Shown piece by piece: positions 16,500-24,844 of a stretch of 46,228 nucleotides of DNA; position 1 is the first letter of the stretch; every line of letters starts with the position of its first letter. The stretch spans positions 1 to 46,228 of IMG/VR virus record IMGVR_UViG_3300023175_003741, one strand, 5' to 3'. The translations under genes and the position numbers were made by a program. The DNA is from a virus. Below the pieces are notes generated by a model. The model had not been told where the DNA came from, ran no database searches, and worked only from the letters and a program-made list of their open reading frames with translations.

Positions 16500-17542
16500 T
16501 CTGTACTTCCTGGGGCTTTGTAATGACCTACATTATACCCTGGCATCGTGTATTCGTCAACCACATTTTTCATGCCTTTGAGCTGTATGTCGTGGGCTAC
16601 CTGTTCACACATTGTCATCTCATTACCAGGAGAACAAATCTGCCCATCCCTATATTCTAGTATCGGCATCACATGATCTATGTCTTTAAAAGAATTTTTC
16701 CCATAATGGCATAATTTTGTACATTTCCAGGTTTTAGATAGTTTTGGCCTTTTGGTTTGTTTGATATGATGAAATTTTTGTCTCAATAAATCTTCTGTTT
16801 TCTGTAAATCAGATTTGTCAAAACTCATACTAAAAGGTCCACCATCATTGATAAAAAAAATAGTTACTATACAATTATCTATTTCTGGGTATAATTTTTG
16901 TACAGCATAATAGTATATCATTAATTGAGGGTCTTTTTCTAGTTTTTCTTGTGTCTTTTCTTGTCCTGTGGCCCAGTCTAGTCTTCTTCCTGTTTTCCAG
17001 TCCACAATTTCTAAGGTGTTTGAGGATGGTCTAGTGATTAAGTCAATTGTGCCTTTGATGGCCAATTTGCCCTTAAGTGTTTCTCCATTAGATAATTTAT
17101 ATTCATATTCTGCCCATGGCTTATCTATAGTGATATCGAATCTCTGTTCCGGATACAGTATTTCTCTATTTCTTGGGTCAAACATACCATCGGCATATTC
17201 AATGGCTTTATATGTCCACTTTCTACAGTCTCTGAAGTCAGTTGTTGTCCATTGATGGTGCGTGAAACTAGAAGTATAATATTGATATACTCTTTCTATT
17301 ATATCATCTAGATTATAATTATAGGCATTAATTTTCCCTAAAATATCATCTTCAAAAGTCTGTTCCCCCTTTTGCATCGTAAACTTTACGAAAGCGAGTA
17401 TCTCCAGGGCCTTATGCACTATGGTGCCTTTATCTGCCTTCTTATTAGACGGAGATCTATACCCCATGACATAATCAAAGAAGTATTGTTGTTCGCACAT
17501 GTTGTGCGTATTGTAACTAGAACTACGAAAATATGTAATAAT
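16496..17542 (-). CDS. PD-(D/E)XK nuclease (RecB/Cas4-like) with probable AUU start
   Basis: The 348-residue protein, counted from ATT 17542, has the RecB-type nuclease motifs: KGTIVHKALE (helix with His), GTIDLITR (Asp), LEIVDWKTGRR (Glu/Asp-x-Lys) and the QLMIYYYAV helix (motif with Gln). An N-terminal Cys and clustered C-terminal cysteines (WKCTKLC, ICSPGNEMTMC) could hold an iron-sulfur cluster as in Cas4/AddB, which is inference. The first ATG (17500) would cut the conserved-looking opening YFRSSSYNTHN. In that frame the only upstream candidates are ATC, ATA and ATT codons; ATT overlaps the kinase stop as TAATT, 10 bases after GAGG. It probably processes recombination or replication ends. 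Confidence 0.82.
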   Translation of the reverse strand: MITYFRSSSYNTHNMCEQQYFFDYVMGYRSPSNKKADKGTIVHKALEILAFVKFTMQKGEQTFEDDILGKINAYNYNLDDIIERVYQYYTSSFTHHQWTTTDFRDCRKWTYKAIEYADGMFDPRNREILYPEQRFDITIDKPWAEYEYKLSNGETLKGKLAIKGTIDLITRPSSNTLEIVDWKTGRRLDWATGQEKTQEKLEKDPQLMIYYYAVQKLYPEIDNCIVTIFFINDGGPFSMSFDKSDLQKTEDLLRQKFHHIKQTKRPKLSKTWKCTKLCHYGKNSFKDIDHVMPILEYRDGQICSPGNEMTMCEQVAHDIQLKGMKNVVDEYTMPGYNVGHYKAPGSTE

Positions 17543-17556
17543 TATGATAGCACCTC
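17540..17556 (-). promoter_or_regulatory. Ribosome binding site and putative AUU start of the PD-(D/E)XK nuclease
   Basis: GAGGTG at 17556-17551 lies inside the last codons of the dNMP kinase gene. ATT at 17542-17540 overlaps that gene's TAA as TAATT. ATA 17545-17543 and ATT 17539-17537 are alternatives. There is no ATG, GTG or TTG between the in-frame upstream stop and residue 15. Confidence 0.5.
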
Positions 17557-18279
17557 TTTAAGAATTTTATCTACTTCTAATGATTGGTTATAAATATCTA
17601 TTTCTCTATTATCTATGATGTAATCGAATTTATTCCAGTCATACTTGTCTTCGTCTAAAATTTGCTCACTAATATGAGATGAATTATATATATTTCTAGT
17701 TAATCTGACTACAACACCATTGTTTTTCTGAATACATTCTACCTCGTTTGGAAATCTACAATCTGTAATGATAGCTATTTGAGGTTGATCTCTGTGTATT
17801 TTGGCTATCATAGCATCAGTCCATACGCTTTGCTTGATAGATCTAAGCATATCTGTGCCAATATACTGCATGACTTCTCTCGCTGTCATTTGTGTCTTTT
17901 TATCGGGCCAATAACAATCGACTAATTCATTTTTTTTATCATCAGCACCATAGCATTGATCATGTGTTAGGCCTAATATGTTCATGCAAATATCTTGTTT
18001 CAGAGGGTCTGCAAAGCTATATAGTTTGATATATGGACCTAAGGTGTTAAGACATTTTGTAATAATATAGTCATTGCTATTAGTTGTACAGGGATTGAAG
18101 AGACCTGCATATTCTTTTTTGTTATATAGGTCCGATACTACTATTTCGCCATTTTCGTTAAGATTTATCTTTTTTGCTATGTTCAGATTTCCCAAATACT
18201 TAGAGTATATAAAATTAGCACAGGTATTTTTGCCAGATTGTTTTTTTCCAGAAAATGCTATAATTTTTGTATTATTCAT
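17542..18279 (-). CDS. Deoxynucleoside monophosphate kinase
   Basis: The 245-residue protein has P-loop SGKKQSGKNT at residues 10-19, followed by a lid and substrate region like phage T4 gp1-type dNMP kinases: ARE-VMQYIGTDMLR, SVWTDAMIAKI and ITDCRFPNEVECI, where the Asp-Cys-Arg-Phe-Pro-Asn-Glu block is diagnostic. It converts dNMPs to dNDPs for phage DNA synthesis, and so works with the dCMP deaminase (28906-29361) and ribonucleotide reductase in this window. Its start overlaps the primase stop by 8 bases. Its last codons carry the ribosome site of the nuclease gene, which suggests coupled translation. Confidence 0.85.
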   Translation of the reverse strand: MNNTKIIAFSGKKQSGKNTCANFIYSKYLGNLNIAKKINLNENGEIVVSDLYNKKEYAGLFNPCTTNSNDYIITKCLNTLGPYIKLYSFADPLKQDICMNILGLTHDQCYGADDKKNELVDCYWPDKKTQMTAREVMQYIGTDMLRSIKQSVWTDAMIAKIHRDQPQIAIITDCRFPNEVECIQKNNGVVVRLTRNIYNSSHISEQILDEDKYDWNKFDYIIDNREIDIYNQSLEVDKILKEVLS

Positions 18280-19429
18280 GAATCAGTTGGGGTTTGATGG
18301 TTTGTTGAACTTGTTCGATTGTCATGCTGGCTATATCGGGATATTGTATTTTTATCTCGTGTACATTATATGTTCTTTCACATTTTTTTCTAATCATAGC
18401 CGCAGCTTTTCTTCCGGCTTCGTCATTGTCCATTATAGTAAATATCGTCATAGCCCCAGAAGAATCTATAATCATTTTTTGAATATCAGCTAATGACGAA
18501 CCGAATATGGCTACACTATTATGTATACCTGCTTCTTCCAGTCTCCATACATTGCCTGGACTTTCTACTAAAATAATACTATGACTATTCTTTATATGGT
18601 CTTTGGCAAACCAAAAATTATATAAGTGATTCTGTGTTTTAAAGCCACTATTATGTTTCCATTTAGAATATAGATATTTCTTGTCTTCTGATGGACAGCT
18701 ACTTGAATTATGATAGCAATTACATCTATCACATCTGTCATTTGTGGCCCTTCCCGTACAACCAACCATAAATTTATGGTTTTGATCATATACTGGAACA
18801 ACAGCCCTATTGGTCATCGGCTTATTTGCATTTTGACAATCTCCAATATCGTATTTCTCTAGAATCTCTTGGCTGAATCCTCTATTTAGAAAATAGGCAG
18901 AAGGGATGTTAAGAGAGTTGACAATTTGGCTTCTTGGTAATTTATTTATATCGTCTTTGCGTATATTTTGTACATACCTAACAGCATTTACGAATGTGGT
19001 CTTCTCTTTTTGTTTATTGGATACTTTAATGTCTTTTAATTTATTGCCAAGAAAGTTTTCTACAAAAGATATGGTTTCTTTGAATGTGCAAATTTTGTCC
19101 TGGTTATTGTACCATTCATATTTCATATTCGATAAACAGCCTCTCACAAAACCAAGTATTGATGGCTTAAAGATTTCTTCGCAATTATGAGTCCTGCATT
19201 TCCAGTTGCCTCGATAGCTATCTCCTACATAGTAAAGATTAAGAGCGGATGGATTATCTCCTTGATGTATAGGACAATTCATTGCTATCATCTTATCAGA
19301 TAGTTTATACTCAGAAATATTTAATATTTCCAATAGTTCTTCTATATTATCGCAAAGGCTGTCAGATAAAATCTTAAGCTTATGCTGATCATACGAATTC
19401 GATTTTGTTGCTTTCATTGTTATCATCAA
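18272..19429 (-). CDS. DnaG-type primase
   Basis: The protein has up to 385 residues. Residues about 50-85 form a zinc-binding domain (NCPIHQGDNPSALNLY and CRTHNCEE). The centre holds a second cysteine cluster (RCDRCNCYHNSSSCPS) in the RNA-polymerase-like core, which is unusual. The TOPRIM domain follows: IILVESPGNVWRLEEAGI with the catalytic Glu, GSSLADIQ, and FTIMDNDEAGRKAA with the DxD-type metal site. It lays primers for the polymerase and helicase encoded next door. The start is uncertain: this one overlaps the helicase gene by 41 bases, and ATG 19417 is an equally possible start. Confidence 0.85.
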   Translation of the reverse strand: MMITMKATKSNSYDQHKLKILSDSLCDNIEELLEILNISEYKLSDKMIAMNCPIHQGDNPSALNLYYVGDSYRGNWKCRTHNCEEIFKPSILGFVRGCLSNMKYEWYNNQDKICTFKETISFVENFLGNKLKDIKVSNKQKEKTTFVNAVRYVQNIRKDDINKLPRSQIVNSLNIPSAYFLNRGFSQEILEKYDIGDCQNANKPMTNRAVVPVYDQNHKFMVGCTGRATNDRCDRCNCYHNSSSCPSEDKKYLYSKWKHNSGFKTQNHLYNFWFAKDHIKNSHSIILVESPGNVWRLEEAGIHNSVAIFGSSLADIQKMIIDSSGAMTIFTIMDNDEAGRKAAAMIRKKCERTYNVHEIKIQYPDIASMTIEQVQQTIKPQLIHE

Positions 19430-20855
19430 TTATAAACCCATCCTGCCTGTTTGTCAAACCTCCACCAGCCATTAATTCTAATCGTGTCTGTCCTTCTGTG
19501 ATTTTAGCACACCAGCCCTTCATGTGACAATTTATATAGTCATTATCATCCAATCCTCCTCCGTGTCTGCTAATAACAGGCAATAATTTTCTATTGCCAT
19601 TATCTGGTCCATCTTCTGCAATTTCCTCGTCTGTCTTTCTTTTAAAGATGGTAAAATTACTACATAGCCATATAATTCTATCAGAACCACTAGCAGTATC
19701 TGTACTTTCTTTCGTAATTCCGTCTCTATTTAATTGAACAAAAGCTACGATAGGTATCCCATATTGGCATGCAAAATTATGTAATGAAGTCATCATAAAT
19801 CCCAAAACCTGATATTCTTTAAGGTCTTGACTCATGCCAGCACTATCCATTAATTTTAGATAATCATAAAACACAACACAGTCTTTCGCCTTGCCGTCTG
19901 GCAGCAAACCCACTTCTTTGACTATCCATCTTCTCATAATAGCTAACTGCTCTTCGAATGGTTTGCCCGCTATGCTTTTATGATAAAAGGGAATTTCAGA
20001 CATTTTTTTAGAGCTGTCATAGATTTTTTTCTTTAAGTTTGGTGAATCTGCAAATTTTCCTGTTTCTATGCTTTGCATATCTATTTCGGTGGACATTGCC
20101 AAAAGTCTATGGATATGGTCCTCTTTAGTCATTTCGGTATCCATATTAAGTACTGGTATATTTAATTCATTGGCGATATAATATCCCATATTATCAGATA
20201 GTAATGTTTTGCCGGTTTTGGGTCTGGCGGCAATAACGTTGATAGTATTTTTTCTAAGTCCTCCCCCTATAGCTTTATCAAACACAGGAAAACCAGTAGA
20301 GATACCAATTTGCTCTACCTTGTTATTTTCCAGATAATCTATATATCCTTCAATATCTTTTCCTATTGCTTCCGGGCCAGATTCATTATCATTAAGCTTA
20401 GAAGAGAAATCAAATATAGAATCTTCAGCAATACCAAGGATGGAGGTAATTGTCTCATTACCACTAATATCCAAGATCTTATCTTGGGTCTGTTTTAAGT
20501 TGGCATGAAGATCTCTCGCTATTTCTAGTTTTTTTATCTTCGCAGCAAATTTTCTCGCATTAATCTTTTCTACAGGAAAATCCTTGATTGCTTTGATGTG
20601 TTGGGCTTCTGTTTTATTGTTAATTAAGTGGGAGAGTCCAAGTTCGTGAGATGCAGAAAATACAGAAGCGATATCTATAGATGAACAAGCCCCTTGTTCA
20701 CAAACATGCTTTAAGCATTGATACAAATATTGATTACTATCAACAGTAAATGTTGTTTCTTTTATAATATCCGACACCTCAAGGTACACACTGTCCCCAT
20801 ATTGCATGATTGAGCTTAGAACAGCTCTTTCTGCAGCCGTATCGCACAGTATCAT
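19389..20855 (-). CDS. Replicative DNA helicase, DnaB family
   Basis: The 488-residue protein runs from ATG 20855, which overlaps the upstream stop as TAATG with AAGGGG 8 bases ahead. A start seven codons earlier lacks such a site. Residues 1-120 are the DnaB N-terminal helical domain (CDTAAERAVLSSIMQYGD). The RecA-like motor follows: STGFPVFDKAIGGGLRKN, Walker A AARPKTGKT (209-217), NMDTEMTKE, a Walker B strand DCVVFYDYLKLM, and later VISRHGGG and CHMKGW-type elements. It unwinds DNA at the fork and overlaps the primase gene. A small zinc-ribbon gene sits immediately upstream, where a loader might be expected. Confidence 0.92.
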   Translation of the reverse strand: MILCDTAAERAVLSSIMQYGDSVYLEVSDIIKETTFTVDSNQYLYQCLKHVCEQGACSSIDIASVFSASHELGLSHLINNKTEAQHIKAIKDFPVEKINARKFAAKIKKLEIARDLHANLKQTQDKILDISGNETITSILGIAEDSIFDFSSKLNDNESGPEAIGKDIEGYIDYLENNKVEQIGISTGFPVFDKAIGGGLRKNTINVIAARPKTGKTLLSDNMGYYIANELNIPVLNMDTEMTKEDHIHRLLAMSTEIDMQSIETGKFADSPNLKKKIYDSSKKMSEIPFYHKSIAGKPFEEQLAIMRRWIVKEVGLLPDGKAKDCVVFYDYLKLMDSAGMSQDLKEYQVLGFMMTSLHNFACQYGIPIVAFVQLNRDGITKESTDTASGSDRIIWLCSNFTIFKRKTDEEIAEDGPDNGNRKLLPVISRHGGGLDDNDYINCHMKGWCAKITEGQTRLELMAGGGLTNRQDGFIIDDNNESNKIEFV

Positions 20856-21220
20856 TACGAAGACCCCTTTGAACAACAGTTATTGCATTTATATCGGTTT
20901 GCACTATCTACTAATAGTCTTTTGCTGACTGTTTCTTTTTTTCCACAGATGCAGCACTGCACATCTATTATAGTGCTTGGTCTAGATCTGGCTGTTGGTG
21001 GATATGAAGAAAGTTTTTTATCTATTGCACTATCTGATCTATGCATCTGTGCCTCTGGCATGCTATCAAATAAATTGGGTCTTGTAGAAGTTTGTTTCGC
21101 ATCTTTATTTGTGATAGGATTAGTAATAGTATCGGATTCTGTTTTTTGCTCAGATTGATCTATTACATTAATCATCGCCATCATCAATTCTTTTAATTTT
21201 TGTGTATCTATGTCAGCCAT
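20855..21220 (-). CDS. Small C-terminal zinc-ribbon protein upstream of helicase
   Basis: The 121-residue protein has an N-terminal acidic helix (TQKLKELMMAMINVIDQS), a long Ser/Thr/Pro-rich flexible middle and a C-terminal four-cysteine zinc ribbon (CCICGKK ... YKCNNCC). The stop is fused to the DnaB start (TAATG), so the two are translationally coupled. The arrangement suggests a replisome accessory factor that binds DNA or the helicase through the ribbon, but I recognise no named family and assign no function. Confidence 0.65.
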   Translation of the reverse strand: MADIDTQKLKELMMAMINVIDQSEQKTESDTITNPITNKDAKQTSTRPNLFDSMPEAQMHRSDSAIDKKLSSYPPTARSRPSTIIDVQCCICGKKETVSKRLLVDSANRYKCNNCCSKGSS

Positions 21221-21698
21221 TTTTAATTTTATTCCTTTGAATAGAGATAATGATATCTGATAAATTTTTTATATTATTGGCTAAATATGAAAGCCTATCC
21301 ATTCTTTGTTTGGCGTATCTTTTGATTGTGTTAAGAGCATAAGCCTTTTCGTTGTGCTTAATTGCCTGGAGAGATTTTTCTACATACCCATATCCTTTAT
21401 AGTTATTGATTTCATCAGCAATAACCTCTTTTATTTTTTCGTCTGACCAATTATATCTTGCTATTTCTCTATTTAATGTTCTTTGAATATGAAAACCAAA
21501 TTGAGATAATCTATAAGCGATTTCTCCACAATCGTCTGGAGTTAATTTTTCTAGCATTGAACGATTCATGGTAAGATATTCATTCAGCTCCTCTGACGGC
21601 ATGGAGTCTTCTGCATAAGAAGGCATGCCCATACTGGATTCATATTCGTCTAATATAGTATCCCAATACTGTAGTTCTTCTTTACTATTTCTATTCAT
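21213..21698 (-). CDS. Uncharacterised helical phage protein
   Basis: The 161-residue protein is predicted by eye to be almost entirely helical, with acidic N-terminal residues (EELQYWDTILDEYESSMG) and amphipathic helices later (AYRLSQFGFHIQRTLNREIARYNW, ending RMDRLSYLANNIKNLSD). It contains no cysteines and no catalytic motif that I can see. It overlaps the zinc-ribbon gene and the Vsr-like endonuclease gene by 8 bases each, so it is part of the recombination and replication operon. A recombination accessory role is only suggested by position. Confidence 0.65.
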   Translation of the reverse strand: MNRNSKEELQYWDTILDEYESSMGMPSYAEDSMPSEELNEYLTMNRSMLEKLTPDDCGEIAYRLSQFGFHIQRTLNREIARYNWSDEKIKEVIADEINNYKGYGYVEKSLQAIKHNEKAYALNTIKRYAKQRMDRLSYLANNIKNLSDIIISIQRNKIKNG

Positions 21699-22098
21699 TG
21701 GTCAGTCTTTCTTTCCAATCTTCTAATCCTTCATTATACGGAAGTTCTATATATCTAATATTATTTTTTTCACACCAGTATTTTTTATCTCTGTCTCTTT
21801 TTTTGTGTTTCATAAACCCCAACGAGGTTTGGTGGTAGAATTGTACAAATTTATAATGTTGTTCGCCATGAACCTCTATGCATGTTTCATTAAGTGGTAG
21901 ATAAAAATCTAAAAACAATGTTTCATTTTTTCTAACTGGTATTGGAACCTCTTCTAAGACTTGCAAAGTAGGAAATATTTCTTTTATTAAAGATCTTGCC
22001 GTCAGATGTAGAGAAGATTTATTTATCGCTCTACCTTTGGCTATATGGCCCTTGAGAGACCACCTCTGAACATTATCATCCAAATCAACAATATTCAT
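21691..22098 (-). CDS. Small Vsr-like (EDxHD-type) endonuclease-fold protein
   Basis: The 135-residue protein contains a SSLHLTARSLIKEIFP helix, then a nuclease core ETLFLDFYLPLNETCIEVHGEQHY with the Asp, Glu, His, Glu-x-His signature, then a conserved KRDRDKKYWCEKNNIRYIELPYNE end. This is the very-short-patch-repair-like fold. Compared with the endonuclease at 4517-5323 it lacks HTH and NUMOD DNA-contact extensions, so it may be a repair or recombination nuclease rather than a homing enzyme. It overlaps the recombinase gene by 4 bases. That fixed neighbourhood argues for a joint role in recombination (inference). Confidence 0.65.
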   Translation of the reverse strand: MNIVDLDDNVQRWSLKGHIAKGRAINKSSLHLTARSLIKEIFPTLQVLEEVPIPVRKNETLFLDFYLPLNETCIEVHGEQHYKFVQFYHQTSLGFMKHKKRDRDKKYWCEKNNIRYIELPYNEGLEDWKERLTNE

Positions 22099-23114
22099 TC
22101 GCTGATTCCCATCATTTCTTTAACAGAAGCCCACAGACTTTCATATATGTCTGGGTTTTGACTAATAAAATCCCTTGCCTTTTCGGCTCCCTGAAACTTT
22201 GGAGTATCTTTCACATTTGTAAATGTATACCAAGCTCCGCCCTTATCTATTAATCCAAGATCTGTGGCTAAATTAAATAGCTCCATCTCTTTATCTACGC
22301 CGACGCCATAGCGAATATAGCTTGTTATTTTAGCTCCAGGCGGACCTAATGCAGAGCATATTACTTGCCACTCAATTGTTTGTCCTATCTGGGTTTCTTC
22401 TTTGCCGACATTCCACGCTTTAAAATACGTAGCTTTTAATTTGACATCTGTCTGATAGGCTATTGCCTGCCCTGATTTTTCTTTCCATTCACTACTGCCG
22501 TATCCTGGGTTGCCCATCAGATGGGTGATACCTATAACTATATTCTTATTAACGGGAATAACATTAGCAACTTTTCTGCAAAATTTTGCTAACAGTTTTG
22601 CACCATCGGCTCTTTGCATCTTACTCATGTCTGATGTGATTTCAGATTCTGTACATAACGCTGAATAAGAATCGATAATTAAGACAGAACCAGGTACTTC
22701 ATTGATAATTCTTTCAGCGATTTGAAGATATTCCTCCGCATGTAATATCTTACCTGTTTTTGATCCTATGATATGAAATCTGTCTAAATTAAGTCCATTG
22801 ATACCAGACAAGTCTCTTTTTTTAAGTCTACCTTCTATGTTTAGATAGTACACTTCTCTGCCGTCAGCAAAATCTCCGTATGCGTATTTTTCCTGTTGTG
22901 CTAATGCCGCTATGTACAAAGAAGTAGTAGTCTTGCCGCATTTGGGCTGACCGGTAAAAATCACAAAACTACCTTCTGGAATTCCTCCATTAAGAGCGAT
23001 ATCTAACGATGGGCTTACCGAAATATTCAAAACCTTCTTGTCAATAACAGAATTACCAGAAAGTATAATGTCGTCACCAAAATTTTTCTTAATATCAGTC
23101 TTGATACTCATCAT
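22095..23114 (-). CDS. RecA/UvsX-like recombinase
   Basis: The protein has 339 residues. Walker A is GQPKCGKTT at 55-63, followed by SVLIIDSYSAL as Walker B, then NKNIVIGITHLMGNPGYGSSEWKEKSG with the L2-type DNA-binding loop region, and a C-terminal domain ending in helices (AEKARDFISQNPDIYESLW). It lacks the long N-terminal domain of bacterial RecA and is nearer to phage recombinases in size. No intein or intron interrupts it. The start ATG-ATG gives two adjacent options. It overlaps the Vsr-like gene downstream and a small gene upstream by about 20 bases. Confidence 0.9.
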   Translation of the reverse strand: MMSIKTDIKKNFGDDIILSGNSVIDKKVLNISVSPSLDIALNGGIPEGSFVIFTGQPKCGKTTTSLYIAALAQQEKYAYGDFADGREVYYLNIEGRLKKRDLSGINGLNLDRFHIIGSKTGKILHAEEYLQIAERIINEVPGSVLIIDSYSALCTESEITSDMSKMQRADGAKLLAKFCRKVANVIPVNKNIVIGITHLMGNPGYGSSEWKEKSGQAIAYQTDVKLKATYFKAWNVGKEETQIGQTIEWQVICSALGPPGAKITSYIRYGVGVDKEMELFNLATDLGLIDKGGAWYTFTNVKDTPKFQGAEKARDFISQNPDIYESLWASVKEMMGISE

Positions 23115-23514
23115 CTATTTCCTTAAGTGTTGATAATATATTTTCTTGCTTTTTGTTTTTTCTAAAAGACGTAGGCTTTTTCCTGTCTATTGGTTTAGAC
23201 AGATGTGTATTTTTCGATGCTATAATGCGTTCTTCCGTTTCTATGATCTTAATCAAAAATGGTGATCTTAATGAATACGTATTTTTTGTTTTAGGGTTAT
23301 TCAGAGCTGCCACAATTGCCTTGGCTGAATATATCTTTAACAGTTTGTGGGCAGAGGCTATTTGACTCCGATAAAACTTTTCCCAATAACTACTCACCCA
23401 AAATCTATAATGTAAATCCTTTTTTTCCCTGATTGCCTTGTGTTCACATATCATCTCTGTGATATACTGAGCATCAGACACTTTTTTCCCATTAGAATAT
23501 TTAGAAATATACAT
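23095..23514 (-). CDS. Conserved-looking phage protein upstream of recombinase
   Basis: The 139-residue protein runs from ATG 23514, just after the previous gene's stop. A TTG nine codons earlier would overlap that gene. The first 100 residues are helical and rich in aromatic residues (ITEMICEHKAIREKK, YRFWVSSYWEKFYRSQIASAHKLLKIY), with a NTYSLRSPFLIKII element. The basic tail (KPIDRKKPTSFRKNKKQ) probably contacts DNA. I know no family name. Its position beside RecA suggests a recombination accessory protein. It overlaps the recombinase start by 20 bases. Confidence 0.65.
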   Translation of the reverse strand: MYISKYSNGKKVSDAQYITEMICEHKAIREKKDLHYRFWVSSYWEKFYRSQIASAHKLLKIYSAKAIVAALNNPKTKNTYSLRSPFLIKIIETEERIIASKNTHLSKPIDRKKPTSFRKNKKQENILSTLKEIDDEYQD

Positions 23515-23516
23515 CT

Positions 23517-23834
23517 TTAACCATTTGGTCGATGGATACAATCGTCTGTAACTCTAGAGTTTTTATGTTTGTGTGATTGTATACTCATTGATGCTTCACC
23601 AGTCATAACGGTTACGGAAGCGTTGTTGGCGGTTTTAGAAGAAAGCATCTTCTGGACCGCTGGTTTTTGAGCCGTAGAAACTTTGTCTTTGTTAGATGTG
23701 GAGCCATATTTCTCTATCACAGACTCTACTTGTTTAGTTGTCAGCTTTAATTCTGTGGCGATATTCTCTATTGTTTTTTCTTCATGATTAAGCCACCTAA
23801 TAGCATATGTTTGCGCTTTGCTGATTCTTGCCAT
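23517..23834 (-). CDS. Small helix-turn-helix protein
   Basis: The protein has 105 residues. Residues 5-42 (QTYAIRWLNHEEKTIENIAT, then ELKLTTKQVESVIEKYG) form a convincing helix-turn-helix of the sigma-factor region 4/resolvase type. The rest is Ser/Thr/Ala-rich and flexible, ending in DDCIHRPNG. Its start overlaps the previous stop (ATG at 23834). It may be a small transcription regulator or DNA-architecture protein; no target operator is evident in the tightly packed surroundings. Confidence 0.65.
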   Translation of the reverse strand: MARISKAQTYAIRWLNHEEKTIENIATELKLTTKQVESVIEKYGSTSNKDKVSTAQKPAVQKMLSSKTANNASVTVMTGEASMSIQSHKHKNSRVTDDCIHRPNG

Positions 23835-24211
23835 TATGTTAATTCCCTTTCAGTATTTAATAGCCATGCCTTATTATTTGTGTTCAAATACTTGATATAG
23901 TGACCAAAAGCCTTTTGTCCAACTTCTACAAATTTATATCCCGATCTGTATGAGCTTGCTGTTTTATGGGGGTGTGCTATTTGGTCGTTGGGGTCAAACG
24001 GCTTGCCATACCTATCGCACTTTATCATAAGTCTATATGTAGAGTCGTCCCGATATATTTTTTTAGCAGCCACGTCTTGATCGTCATGCTTGCGTCTTAG
24101 ATTACTGTTGGCATCTACAAAATCTTCTTTGCCTTTATGTGTATAATACTCGTTGTCTGTCTGCCGATTGCTATTTTGATGTGTTTTAGCTTCAACCACA
24201 AAATCATTCAT
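23834..24211 (-). CDS. Uncharacterised phage protein, paralogue of the 24844-25233 gene
   Basis: The 125-residue protein starts at ATG 24211, with AAGGAG 7 bases ahead; an ATG seven codons upstream lies before that site. It shares layout with the 24844-25233 product: a YYTxxGKED opening, a polar middle, a strand with a cysteine or arginine pair (MIKCDRYGKPFDP against AINCQRQAYNP), and a C-terminal helix with FxxYIxxLxTxNxxxL and an acidic end. The function is unknown. The two copies are separated by a short acidic protein and an FmdB-like zinc ribbon, so a local duplication is likely. Confidence 0.65.
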   Translation of the reverse strand: MNDFVVEAKTHQNSNRQTDNEYYTHKGKEDFVDANSNLRRKHDDQDVAAKKIYRDDSTYRLMIKCDRYGKPFDPNDQIAHPHKTASSYRSGYKFVEVGQKAFGHYIKYLNTNNKAWLLNTERELT

Positions 24212-24515
24212 TAGGCATCTCCTTTGCTGCATTGATTAATGACTGCTCAAAATGTTTTAAAAAATTTAGCATATACTCTTCAGGATCTTGGCCAGGAGGT
24301 ACGGGCATATGAAAATTTCTTTTATGTATCAATTTAGATCCCACATTTTCACGCTTTTCATTCTGCTCCATAATGTTTGATTCAACAGAAAAGATGATTT
24401 CATGAGGACAATCTATTAATTTTCTGGGAGATGTATTCAGTTCTGCATATCCAAGCATTTCCTCTTTAAATTTTGGATCGTCCAATAGTTCTTTCACTGT
24501 TTTTTCTATGTCCAT
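24204..24515 (-). CDS. Short acidic phage protein
   Basis: The 103-residue protein has an acidic N-terminal helix (MDIEKTVKELLDDPKFKEEM), a middle with a lone CPHE, and a conserved-looking C-terminus (NFHMPVPPGQDPEEYMLNFL) that ends in a helix. No enzyme motif is visible. It overlaps both neighbours by 8-10 bases, and its stop region carries the ribosome site of the next gene. It probably belongs functionally with the flanking small proteins, but nothing specific can be said. Confidence 0.6.
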   Translation of the reverse strand: MDIEKTVKELLDDPKFKEEMLGYAELNTSPRKLIDCPHEIIFSVESNIMEQNEKRENVGSKLIHKRNFHMPVPPGQDPEEYMLNFLKHFEQSLINAAKEMPNE

Positions 24516-24844
24516 TTGGTTTTACTTCCTCTCTTTATCCTTGACATACCGGTGGGAAGTTCCTGCTGACCCCCTTTGTATTCATTGTGTTTTTTGTATA
24601 AATAATTTTTTTCATCATTACTCATACGATCACGGTTCCTATTTGCTAAATCTCCCAGCTTAATATCTGAATCAGACTTAACTACACTACCAAACATATT
24701 GCCAAGATCCGTAGAGTAATCCCTATCAATATCTTTAGTTTGGCATTTTGTACATTTGATCTGTTTGGAATCATACTCTTTATATGTGGCCACAATAGAA
24801 AATTTATTACCACAATTATTACACACAAACGAATATTCAGGCAT
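24506..24844 (-). CDS. FmdB-family zinc-ribbon protein
   Basis: The 112-residue protein opens MPEYSFVCNNCGNKFSIV and continues with IKCTKCQTKDIDRDYS: two CxxC knuckles in the classical FmdB (putative regulatory) arrangement. The rest is charged and helical (ANRNRDRMSNDEKNYLYKKHN) and ends in basic residues. FmdB-like ribbons are common in phages, and their role is generally unproven. It starts exactly at the preceding gene's stop (ATG overlaps at 24844). Confidence 0.75.
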   Translation of the reverse strand: MPEYSFVCNNCGNKFSIVATYKEYDSKQIKCTKCQTKDIDRDYSTDLGNMFGSVVKSDSDIKLGDLANRNRDRMSNDEKNYLYKKHNEYKGGQQELPTGMSRIKRGSKTKWT

